64,000 nt of DNA from the NCBI GenBank assembly GCA_964582715.1, contig CAZOSM010000002.1:348041-412040 (forward strand), read 5' to 3'. This stretch comes from MFZZ01 sp964582715. GTDB taxonomy: Bacteria > Patescibacteriota > Microgenomatia > UBA1406 > GWC2-37-13. The position numbers were made by a program, and so were the translations under genes. Under the pieces are notes generated by a model, which saw nothing but the letters and a program-made list of their open reading frames with translations, searched no databases and was not told the DNA's origin. Shown piece after piece: positions 50,405-57,176 of the stretch. The stretch's first letter is position 1. Each line of letters begins with the position of its first letter.

Positions 50405-51040
50405 ATGGCAGACGACACAACACAGAAAACAGAACAACCTGAACAAGTTTCTCCTGAACAGGAAGAGACACAAGAAACTCAGGAAAATAATGTACCGACC
50501 CCTATTACTTCAGAAGATCAGGGTAAATGGTATGTACTTCATTCTCAAACTGGACACGAAAACCGTGTTATGAATAATCTTGAGCAGCGTATTCAGAGTT
50601 TAGGTGTAGAAGATAAAATCTTTGATATTATTGTTCCTACTCGTGAAGTTGTTGCTATTAAGAAAGGTAAAAAAACCAAACAAAAAGAAAAGGTTTTCCC
50701 AGGATATATTTTTGTCCGTATGATTTTGAATGATGAATCATGGCTTGTAGTTCGTACCACAGAAGGCGTTACCGGCTTTATAGGTGCAGGTACCAAGCCA
50801 ACTCCTATTTCAGACAAAGAAGTTCAGGCTATCATGAAGTTCGTTCAGCAAGAACAACCCAAATTCAAGGCTAAATTCTCTGTTGGAGAAGCTGTCAAGA
50901 TTACCGAAGGTCCTTTTGCTGACTTCCTTGGTACCGTAGAAGCAATTGATGAAGAAAAAGGTAAAATCCGTGTTCTTGTATCTATCTTCGATCGAGAAAC
51001 TCCAGTTGAGCTCGATTTCCTTCAGGTAAAGAAACTGTAA
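50405..51040 (+). CDS. nusG: Transcription elongation/antitermination factor NusG
   Basis: 211 residues. An acidic/Gln-rich N-terminal extension (about 1-35) precedes the NGN domain (KWYVLHSQTGHENRVMNNLEQRI ... FPGYIFVRMILNDESWLVVRTTEGVTGFIG) and a C-terminal KOW domain (FSVGEAVKITEGPFADFLGTVEAIDEEKGKIRVLVSIFDRETPVELDFLQV). It binds RNA polymerase and links it to the ribosome or Rho. The usual next genes rplK-rplA come only 4.2 kb later because two islands intervene. A U-tract terminator follows at 51102-51154. Confidence 0.97.
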   Translation: MADDTTQKTEQPEQVSPEQEETQETQENNVPTPITSEDQGKWYVLHSQTGHENRVMNNLEQRIQSLGVEDKIFDIIVPTREVVAIKKGKKTKQKEKVFPGYIFVRMILNDESWLVVRTTEGVTGFIGAGTKPTPISDKEVQAIMKFVQQEQPKFKAKFSVGEAVKITEGPFADFLGTVEAIDEEKGKIRVLVSIFDRETPVELDFLQVKKL

Positions 51041-51062
51041 AAACCTACTTAATCCTATAGTA

Positions 51063-51090
51063 TTGATAATGCTTACATTTTTGGTATACT
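51063..51090 (+). promoter_or_regulatory. Candidate promoter TTGATA-N16-TATACT
   Basis: A reasonable -35/-10 pair just after the nusG stop. Transcription would start immediately before the U-tract terminator at 51102, so if real it could produce an attenuated leader for island E. Confidence 0.35.
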
Positions 51091-51101
51091 TTCTATAGTT
51101 G

Positions 51102-51154
51102 TTTCCCACTTTTCTACTAGCTTTAGATATTAAGATGGGAAATTATTTTTTTTT
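51102..51154 (+). terminator. Rho-independent terminator after nusG
   Basis: TTTCCCA/TGGGAAA (51102-51108 with 51136-51142), extended by CTT/AAG with a bulge, followed by TTATTTTTTTTT. It separates secE-nusG from island E. Confidence 0.75.
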
Positions 51155-51255
51155 GTAATAGAACATAGTATTTCCTATGCATGAAATATAGTGTTCGTAT
51201 ATGCACTTTGACTTATCGGATCTTTTCGTTTTCTGTCTACCCCCAAGGAGGGAAC

Positions 51256-53061
51256 ATGAAAGTGCTACGTGAACCACTGGTGGCTCATTCCAAAAGATTT
51301 CAGTATTTACTGATCGTAATCTTTTGGATTATCGTCAACGTAATCTTTTGGAGTTGGTGGTGGGAAAGCAAACACATTGGAAACATTTGCTTGTTTGCAG
51401 TTTTTTCTATCGGCCTCTTCTACGAGATTACCTTGCTTCCGTCATTCTACTTGTTCTACCTCGGGCAAATGAAGAAACCTGTCCACATTCCAGTCCAACT
51501 GGCTGAAGAAGCCGGGGTGATTGGAAAAGTCGCAGTGATTACCCTTCACGTGCCCGGAAGCGAATCTTTGGATATCGTCGAACGTCAGTTACAGGCAATG
51601 GTAGCCATCAACTATTCACATGATTCGTGGATACTGGTGGATAAGTGCCATTCGCAAGAAGTACAGGCTCTGGCCCAAAGGCTTGGAGTAAACTACTTCT
51701 GTCGACATGACGTAGAGAGATGGGGAAAGGGCCAAGTTGAAAAATGGAACCAACCCGATCCTCCGTTCAAAGCCAAGACTAAGGCCGGGAATGTAAATGC
51801 CTGGCTGGACGGATTTGGCTATCGTGACTATTCGCATTTCGTACAGCTTGATATCGACCACATTCCATCTCTGGAGTATCTTGACAAAACGTTGGGGTAC
51901 TTTGCAGATAACAATGTAGCTTGGGTTCAAGCACCATCGGTGTATGGAAACATGGAGCACTGGACTGCGCGAGGCGCAGCAGAACAAGAGTTTGTGTTGC
52001 AAGGTCCACTTCAGGCAGGATTTTTTGGCTTTTGTAAGACTCCATTTATCATTGGATCGCATTGCACGTATGATATGCAGGCTATTCGACAAATAGGAGG
52101 CTTTCAACCTACAAGGGCCGAGGACCACCTTGACACAGTGCATCTTGCTGCTCATGGCAAGCAAGGTGTGTTTGTTCCTGAGGTAATTGCTATTGGCGAT
52201 GGTCCGGAAACGTTTGAGACCTATGCTGCACAACAGTTTGCTTGGGCATATTCCATGATGCAAGTATTCTTCGGTCATACACCAAAGGCTATCAAGCATT
52301 ACACATGGCGACAAGGGATTCAATTCCTTTTCGTCCAGACGTGGTACATCCTTTGGTCGTTGTCCATGCTCATCTTGTTTTCGTTCCCAATCGTCAGTTT
52401 GGTTTCAAACCAATCAATAGCTAATGTCAACTATTGGCAGTTCCTCTGGAGAAACTGCCTTGTTGTGGGCACTGGCTTTGTGATCTGGTTCTGGAGCAGA
52501 CCATGGCACCTCCCGAAAGGGGTTGGATTGTCATGGAGAGGCATTGTGTTACACGTTGCCCGTTGGCCAGTTGTCCTGAGTGCACTCATTCAGGTGATCA
52601 TGAAGGTGGAAAAACCATACATGATTACAGTGAAAGGGTTACATACCGGAGAAAATCGGCCATTTGTTCTGCAAACGTATGTCCCCTATCTTGGACTGGT
52701 CTTCCTGTCTTTGGTTTCAGCATGGAAGTTCTTGCTGACCACGCAAGAAGGCCCGGTACAAGGATACTTATTGTTTGCAGTGCAAGGGGCGACTCTGTTT
52801 GTAGCAGTATTTGTGATTGCTCTCTGGCTAGATATGAGAGCGATGAACCAGGAAGGAGTTGCTTTCAGAAAAATTGTGAAGATGCGCACATCAGCGCTAT
52901 TGGTAGTCATCATAGCCGTAGTAGGAATCATGACTACCAGCTTTCAATCGTACCAACCTGTGATTCAAGCACTAAACTACAAGGAGAAAGAAGATGTACA
53001 AATTGCCCAGAATCCTCCTCATGGCGATTATGGGTCTGATTATGACCGCGTGCGCGATTAA
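51256..53061 (+). CDS. Cellulose-synthase-like processive GT2 glycosyltransferase (island E)
   Basis: 601 residues from the ATG at 51256, which has AAGGAGGG in front; an upstream in-frame ATG lacks any SD. Two N-terminal helices, a GT-A domain and about five C-terminal helices match BcsA-type synthases. Motifs: WILVDK (first Asp), KAGNVNAWL, FVQLDIDHIP (DxD), TRAEDHLDT (catalytic base region) and QQFAWAYSMMQ in the place of QxxRW, so the Arg is Ala here. It should polymerise a nucleotide sugar and extrude the glycan; no PilZ domain is seen. It overlaps the GH26-like lipoprotein gene by 68 bp. G+C content is well above that of nusG and rplK. Confidence 0.85.
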   Translation: MKVLREPLVAHSKRFQYLLIVIFWIIVNVIFWSWWWESKHIGNICLFAVFSIGLFYEITLLPSFYLFYLGQMKKPVHIPVQLAEEAGVIGKVAVITLHVPGSESLDIVERQLQAMVAINYSHDSWILVDKCHSQEVQALAQRLGVNYFCRHDVERWGKGQVEKWNQPDPPFKAKTKAGNVNAWLDGFGYRDYSHFVQLDIDHIPSLEYLDKTLGYFADNNVAWVQAPSVYGNMEHWTARGAAEQEFVLQGPLQAGFFGFCKTPFIIGSHCTYDMQAIRQIGGFQPTRAEDHLDTVHLAAHGKQGVFVPEVIAIGDGPETFETYAAQQFAWAYSMMQVFFGHTPKAIKHYTWRQGIQFLFVQTWYILWSLSMLILFSFPIVSLVSNQSIANVNYWQFLWRNCLVVGTGFVIWFWSRPWHLPKGVGLSWRGIVLHVARWPVVLSALIQVIMKVEKPYMITVKGLHTGENRPFVLQTYVPYLGLVFLSLVSAWKFLLTTQEGPVQGYLLFAVQGATLFVAVFVIALWLDMRAMNQEGVAFRKIVKMRTSALLVVIIAVVGIMTTSFQSYQPVIQALNYKEKEDVQIAQNPPHGDYGSDYDRVRD

Positions 53062-53938
53062 CTTACCGGTATCCGAACTCCCCGAGGGACGCATGTTCCT
53101 GGGTGTATACGACCGGTACGAAAGGGCTTTTGACCAAGTGGCAATGGATGTTGGGTCGGACTATGTTAGTTGGGAAAACTCCCAAGAATTAAACCTTATC
53201 CTGACAGCCATTCGCCTACAGAATCGTGTACCTCTGGTTAGCATTGAGCCTTTCACGACAGCTTCGGGACAGCCTGAAAAGGTTTTGCAGGAAACCGTCG
53301 ATGCGCTAAATGACGATATAATCGCAGAAAATGCGCGCGTCATCAAGTCGCATGCTCCACAGCTTATACTCGTGCGATTCGCACATGAAATGGAGCTAAT
53401 TGGAAACTATCCCTGGTCCCAAGAAGACGCGACTTTGTACGTCGAGGCCTATAGACACTATGTCGATTTCTTCCGAAAGGAAGGGATTACAAACGTCGAG
53501 TGGATATGGGCCCCCGCGGGTAATCCAAACGCTGCACCATATTACCCTGGTCCCGAATACGTCGACTACATTGGTGTTTCAGTTCTCGGATATGAGGACT
53601 GGGACATGAAGTTCGGTCACGAGAGAGGCCGTTCATTCCAGTCTGTATTCGGTGAGAGATTATGGCTTCAAAAGTTACAAAAGCCGATCATCATCACCGA
53701 ACTTGGTGTAGCCCCAAGCGAGACGCGAGACGAGGCAGAGACGCTCAAGTATCAATATGAATGGCTCTGGAATGCGTGGACTGCGTGGTACTTCTATCCC
53801 AATATTCGTGGGCTAGTGTATTTCAATGCAATCAATGCAGAGAATTCTTGGCAAGGCGAACGCCCAGACTGGAGAATCCCTCCAGGAGCTCTACCCCCCG
53901 TAGAGCAAATGCCTAAATACAGGCACACAACCGAATAG
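52994..53938 (+). CDS. GH26-like glycoside hydrolase lipoprotein (island E)
   Basis: 314 residues. The signal peptide ends in the lipobox IMTAC (Cys20), so it is anchored outside the membrane. The TIM-barrel fits GH26/clan GH-A: FLGVYD start, VRFAHEMELIGNYPW with the acid/base Glu132 in the family pattern R.xHE..G..yPW, WAPAGNPN, YPGPEYVDYIGVSV and the nucleophile Glu236 in IIITELGVAP. GH26 enzymes cut beta-mannan or mixed beta-glucan. AAGGAG precedes the ATG inside the end of the synthase gene, so translation is coupled. By analogy with synthase/hydrolase pairs such as bcsA-bcsZ it probably trims the polymer made by the upstream enzyme. Confidence 0.8.
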   Translation: MYKLPRILLMAIMGLIMTACAINLPVSELPEGRMFLGVYDRYERAFDQVAMDVGSDYVSWENSQELNLILTAIRLQNRVPLVSIEPFTTASGQPEKVLQETVDALNDDIIAENARVIKSHAPQLILVRFAHEMELIGNYPWSQEDATLYVEAYRHYVDFFRKEGITNVEWIWAPAGNPNAAPYYPGPEYVDYIGVSVLGYEDWDMKFGHERGRSFQSVFGERLWLQKLQKPIIITELGVAPSETRDEAETLKYQYEWLWNAWTAWYFYPNIRGLVYFNAINAENSWQGERPDWRIPPGALPPVEQMPKYRHTTE

Positions 53939-53945
53939 ATCCGAT

Positions 53946-53975
53946 GATACCGGGTGGAAACTTCCACCCGGTATC
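53946..53975 (+). terminator. 14-bp hairpin closing island E
   Basis: GATACCGGGTGGAA and TTCCACCCGGTATC are a perfect 14-bp inverted repeat with 2 nt between, 7 nt after the stop. AAGTTAACC follows, so no U-tract. Confidence 0.7.
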
Positions 53976-54290
53976 AAGTTAACCTAAGCATTGCATTCTC
54001 TCATTAACTCTTCATCGTTCATTTCATCAAAAGTGATGAATTTTGCTTCCTTTTGACACATCCAATACGTATAAATATATCCTATAATATAGAAATTCCA
54101 TCATTTTTTTAGTATAATTGAAAATTGCCTATGTATCCTATAACTTTATTAGCATGGAGTTTTAGTGGTATGTGCACTTTACCAAAAAGGAATCAAAAAA
54201 CCTGATGAGCGAATAGATTCGGTACTCTCGGCTCTGTTCGCTCATCAGGAAGTACCGCAATGGATGAGCCGTTCCCCTAGGAGGCAACAA
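53976..54290 (+). promoter_or_regulatory. Region between islands E and F with a structured leader
   Basis: 315 bp without a firm gene. The left part is AT-rich with a TTCATCA/TGATGAA hairpin and two TATAAT words (54083 and 54113). The right part (54201-54290) is the leader of the exported protein gene, with competing pairings described separately. A 25-codon minus-strand frame at 53984-54061 is noted but not supported. Confidence 0.5.
54201..54284 (+). promoter_or_regulatory. Switch-like leader RNA of island F
   Basis: A perfect 13-bp stem CCTGATGAGCGAA/TTCGCTCATCAGG (54201-54213 with 54237-54249) competes with two alternatives: CGGTACT (54220-54226) with AGTACCG (54251-54257), and GCTCATC (54240-54246) with a second GATGAGC at 54263-54269. 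The SD AGGAGG is at 54279-54284. This layout suits translational control, but it is inferred by eye. Confidence 0.5.
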
Positions 54291-54980
54291 ATGTTTAGTA
54301 AGTTTGTTCGTAATGTTAGTTTTTTTGTTGTGTTGGCGTTTGTCTCTGTCTTGTTGTTCCCCAGCAATGTGGGAGCGCAGTCCCCTTCTAGTCTCACTTT
54401 AAACTACCGGCTTTACATGCCATCGGCAACAGCCGGAGTTCTAGTGATCCAAAAATTTACCACGTTGCGAAGCTGTGGAAGTACGCTTTTGATGAACGGG
54501 TCAACAGGACTTGAGATTCCTCAAATGACCCAGGAAGGCTTCGGCCTTTCCTACACGGCGTTTGAATTTGCTGACCAAATGTTGGTACTCCATACAACGG
54601 AGTCACGGCAGATGAGTTTGTCAGTCGGTGGAGAGAAAAATTTCCTTTTCTTCATCGAAGACACTCAAGGAGGTCTGCGTATCTTTGAAGTGTTGAACGG
54701 CAATTATGAAGAGCTCTTCTTCGCCCAAGGTGGCAATGTCGCCCTTCAGAACTGGAATGTCGCAGCCACGGCGCAAGGTAGTATGACCCTGACCCAAGGT
54801 GACTACAGGGTCAACGTTCAAACAGTTGGTCGGGAGACTTGCGTTTCGCTCATCTTCCCGGAAAATGGGAATTATGGTGGCGCCTTTCAACGAGCCATGG
54901 AAAACAACGCTTTTCCGCGCGATGCAGAATTCAGTGAATTCGTTGCGCCAGGTTCGCCTTATGCGCTTCCTTCAAAATAG
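54291..54980 (+). CDS. Exported protein of unknown function (island F)
   Basis: 229 residues from the ATG at 54291, which has CTAGGAGG 6 nt upstream. An N-terminal signal peptide (about 8-29, VSFFVVLAFVSVLLFP, then NVGAQS) leads to a beta-rich mature domain with two cysteines (RSCGST and ETCVSL), probably disulfide-linked, and the phrase LTLNYRLYMPSATAG near its start. No lipobox and no C-terminal anchor, so it is likely released or bound to other surface material. No family is recognised. Composition is G+C-rich relative to rplK. It may work with the island E polysaccharide genes, which is suggested only by proximity. Confidence 0.65.
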   Translation: MFSKFVRNVSFFVVLAFVSVLLFPSNVGAQSPSSLTLNYRLYMPSATAGVLVIQKFTTLRSCGSTLLMNGSTGLEIPQMTQEGFGLSYTAFEFADQMLVLHTTESRQMSLSVGGEKNFLFFIEDTQGGLRIFEVLNGNYEELFFAQGGNVALQNWNVAATAQGSMTLTQGDYRVNVQTVGRETCVSLIFPENGNYGGAFQRAMENNAFPRDAEFSEFVAPGSPYALPSK

Positions 54981-55009
54981 TCTCGTCACTGTCGGTACAA
55001 TTCCTTTCC

Positions 55010-55048
55010 GTTCCCCCTCTCTGGTGCTTCGGCACCAGGAGGGGGAAC
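55010..55048 (+). terminator. 17-bp hairpin with TTCG loop closing island F
   Basis: GTTCCCCCTC plus CTGGTGC on the left arm (one bulged T) pairs with GCACCAG plus GAGGGGGAAC on the right around the very stable tetraloop TTCG. It lies 29 nt after the stop. ACCCTACTACAC follows, so no U-tract. Confidence 0.75.
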
Positions 55049-55090
55049 ACCCTACTACACTCCCCTCTTTACTTTTTACCAGACTACATA

Positions 55091-55252
55091 TATAATTTCC
55101 TTACCTGTGATATTCATAGGGAGGCTAACGCCGAAACTCATACAATCTACAGTAAGATTGTTTATCTGTTTCGTAACTTCCTTATGTCCACAGCGGTAGT
55201 ACAAAAACTACCCGTTTTTTTTGCAACATTATTTTCAATATTTTTCTAACTT
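55091..55252 (+). promoter_or_regulatory. rplK-rplA leader: -10 element, L1-site-like fold and attenuator
   Basis: TATAAT at 55091-55096. The leader then holds a hairpin CCTGTG/CATAGG (55104-55120), a GGGAGGC-TAAC-GCCGAAAC core (55119-55137) resembling known ribosomal protein L1 mRNA sites (a GGC/GCC stem with an asymmetric GAAA side), a hairpin CAATCT/AGATTG (55143-55160) and GGTAGT/ACTACC followed by eight T (55195-55222), an intrinsic terminator 30 nt before the rplK start. Autogenous control by L1 is the family expectation; the match is by eye. Confidence 0.45.
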
Positions 55253-55675
55253 ATGGCAAAACAAGTCAAAACACAACTCAAGCTTAATTTACCAGCAGGA
55301 GAAGCAACTCCAGCACCTCCAGTTGGTCCAGCTCTTGGTCAGCATGGTATCCCAATTATGGAGTTTATTAAAGAATATAATGCAAGAACAGCAGATAAAA
55401 AAGGAAATGTCATTCCTGCTGTTATCACAGTTTACGAAGATCGTAGTTTTGACTTTGTAACTAAATTACCTCCAGTTGCAGCCATGATCAAAAAAACGCT
55501 TGGGCTTCAAACTGGATCCGGCAAACCAAATACAGAAAAAGTCGGTAAGCTTACAAAAGATCAACTTGAAACCATCGCCAAAGAAAAGATGGAAGATTTA
55601 AATGCAAACGACCTTGAAGCAGCAATGCAAATTGTACGCGGGGCTGCACGCTCAATGGGAGTAGATACAGAATAA
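55253..55675 (+). CDS. rplK: 50S ribosomal protein L11
   Basis: 140 residues, standard length. Conserved features: KTQLKLNLPAGEATPAPPVGPALGQHGI at the N-terminus (release-factor and thiostrepton region), then EYNARTADKKGNVIPAVITVYEDRSFDF, LPPVAAMIKKTLG and IVRGAARSMGV in the rRNA-binding C-terminal domain. It binds 23S rRNA at the GTPase centre with L10. No SD; an attenuator-like leader precedes it. It is 17 bp upstream of rplA. Confidence 0.98.
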   Translation: MAKQVKTQLKLNLPAGEATPAPPVGPALGQHGIPIMEFIKEYNARTADKKGNVIPAVITVYEDRSFDFVTKLPPVAAMIKKTLGLQTGSGKPNTEKVGKLTKDQLETIAKEKMEDLNANDLEAAMQIVRGAARSMGVDTE

Positions 55676-55692
55676 TATTTATTTAAATACCT

Positions 55693-56463
55693 ATGGGAAA
55701 AATCAGAACACGTTTTATTGGAATTGAAGAAATTGAAAAACAACAAAAAGAAGAACAAAAGAAACGTTCTCAGGATAAAAAAGTAGAAAAAGTACAAGAT
55801 GAAGTTGTTGAAGAACCAAAACAGCAAGAAGAAAAAAATAAAAAAATAAAAAAAGTATCCAAAGGACGTACTCGTGGTAAGAAATATCAAGAAGCTCTTA
55901 AGAAGATTGATGAAAAGAAGGCATATGATCTTACTGAAGCTGTTGAAACGTTAAAGAAAATTGCTTTTGCAAAGTTTGAAGAATCTGTTGAACTCCATAT
56001 TAATGTTGTTACTGAAGGTTTACGTGGAGAGATTGAACTCCCTCACTCAACTGGTAAAACAGTACGTATTGCAATTGTAGATGATAAGGTTCTTTCTGAA
56101 ATCGAAAGTGGAAATATTAACTTTGATATTCTTATTTCTCACCCTTCTTTTATGCCAAAACTGGCTAAATTTGCACGAACTCTTGGACCAAAAGGCCTTA
56201 TGCCAAACCCAAAAGCAGGAACTGTAAGCCCTAATCCAGAAGAAACAGCAAAACAGTTTGAAAAAGGTATGCTCCGATGGAAGGCTGAATCTAAATTTCC
56301 TATTGTGCACCAGCTTATTGCTAAACTTCCCCACGATACCAAACAGATTGTGGAGAATGCAGAAGCCTTTTTGAACTCTGTTGGAAAGAAAAATATCAAG
56401 AATGCCTATATTAAGTCCACAATGAGCCCTTCTCTTAAGCTCAATCTGGATAATATTGTGTAA
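55693..56463 (+). CDS. rplA: 50S ribosomal protein L1
   Basis: 256 residues. The L1 core (about 70-256) is clear: KKYQEALKKIDEKKAYDLTEAVETLKKI, FEESVELHINV, GTVSPNPEETAKQFEKGMLRWKAESKFPIVHQLI, and NAYIKSTMSPSLKLNL at the end. A very basic and Glu-rich extension of about 60 residues (KQQKEEQKKRSQDKKVEK) precedes it, which is uncommon in bacterial L1 (about 230 residues). It binds 23S rRNA at the E-site stalk and usually represses its own operon. rplJ-rplL do not follow. Confidence 0.97.
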   Translation: MGKIRTRFIGIEEIEKQQKEEQKKRSQDKKVEKVQDEVVEEPKQQEEKNKKIKKVSKGRTRGKKYQEALKKIDEKKAYDLTEAVETLKKIAFAKFEESVELHINVVTEGLRGEIELPHSTGKTVRIAIVDDKVLSEIESGNINFDILISHPSFMPKLAKFARTLGPKGLMPNPKAGTVSPNPEETAKQFEKGMLRWKAESKFPIVHQLIAKLPHDTKQIVENAEAFLNSVGKKNIKNAYIKSTMSPSLKLNLDNIV

Positions 56464-56512
56464 GGTTTTATTCCTTTCCTTTTTAAACTCAACTTCATAG
56501 TAGAATGTATAT

Positions 56513-57175
56513 ATGAAGTACCTACTGATTGCTTTGTTCTTAATATGGCCTGGGAGTATTTTAGCTCAAGAGATGTTTTCTCCTTCATACGTATTAGAAC
56601 TTGAACAGGTCGAAGCAACTACCGAACCCAAGCTCCATATGTTAAATGAGTTACAACTGCAACGCTTTACAGAAAATGGTTACATCGTAGAGACTCCTCA
56701 GACCCACATGCTCCAATTTAGTATTTCTGACAACAGATTATCTTTAAAAAAGCTGAATAGTCAACCGACACAAACAAGTACGCTGTTAACTACTATTACT
56801 TCTGAAGATCTATTTGGGTATCAACTACTAGCTATACCACTCCAAGGACTTGAATCAATAAATGGTGATCAGATTACTCCAACTTCATGTGATGGAGGAA
56901 GCAACACATGTACTACAACGAGCGCAAAAGAATGGCGTTCGTTACAATCTTATGGATGGGGTTATAATATTTCAGGTCCTGATGCTGCTGCTGACTTTAA
57001 GAATAAACAGTATTTCCGTCCATTTAAAACTGGTGAACAAACTGTCATTTCATCCCATGAGGCAGCTAATTCGCAACGCTCTACCGAACTTACCATTAAA
57101 GTTGCAGTAGATAATAAAATTTCTGAAGGAAACTATGGTTCAATTATTAAACTGATTGCGTTACCTAAATTATAA
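56513..57175 (+). CDS. Exported protein with a WxL-like C-terminal region
   Basis: 220 residues. Signal peptide at about 2-18 ending ILAQ. The mature protein is beta-rich and contains the Trp stretch KEWRSLQSYGWGYNISG, a Cys pair (SCDGGSNTC), and the ending TELTIKVAVDNKISEGNYGSIIKLIALP, which resembles the final strands of WxL or similar surface beta-sandwich domains. Residues matching a full WxL repeat are not clear. It precedes a DUF916-like protein by 1 bp; WxL proteins and DUF916-type partners form cell-wall complexes in Firmicutes, so this pair could be a divergent version. Function inferred from context. Confidence 0.55.
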   Translation: MKYLLIALFLIWPGSILAQEMFSPSYVLELEQVEATTEPKLHMLNELQLQRFTENGYIVETPQTHMLQFSISDNRLSLKKLNSQPTQTSTLLTTITSEDLFGYQLLAIPLQGLESINGDQITPTSCDGGSNTCTTTSAKEWRSLQSYGWGYNISGPDAAADFKNKQYFRPFKTGEQTVISSHEAANSQRSTELTIKVAVDNKISEGNYGSIIKLIALPKL

Positions 57176-57176
57176 T

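Noticed and set aside
51616..52323. 235-codon minus-strand frame inside the GT2 synthase gene
   Set aside because: The plus-strand GT2 motifs are unmistakable; the antisense frame is a by-product of higher G+C.
52434..53039. 201-codon plus-strand frame overlapping the GT2 gene in another phase
   Set aside because: No SD, no recognisable domain, and fully covered by the GT2 coding sequence.
53984..54061. 25-codon minus-strand frame (MCQKEAKFITFDEMNDEEL...)
   Set aside because: The peptide looks protein-like, but there is no SD, the frame is very short and nothing around it supports expression.
54201..54257. H-type pseudoknot in the island F leader
   Set aside because: Only 1 nt would have to span a 13-bp stem, which is not possible; the two pairings are better read as alternatives.
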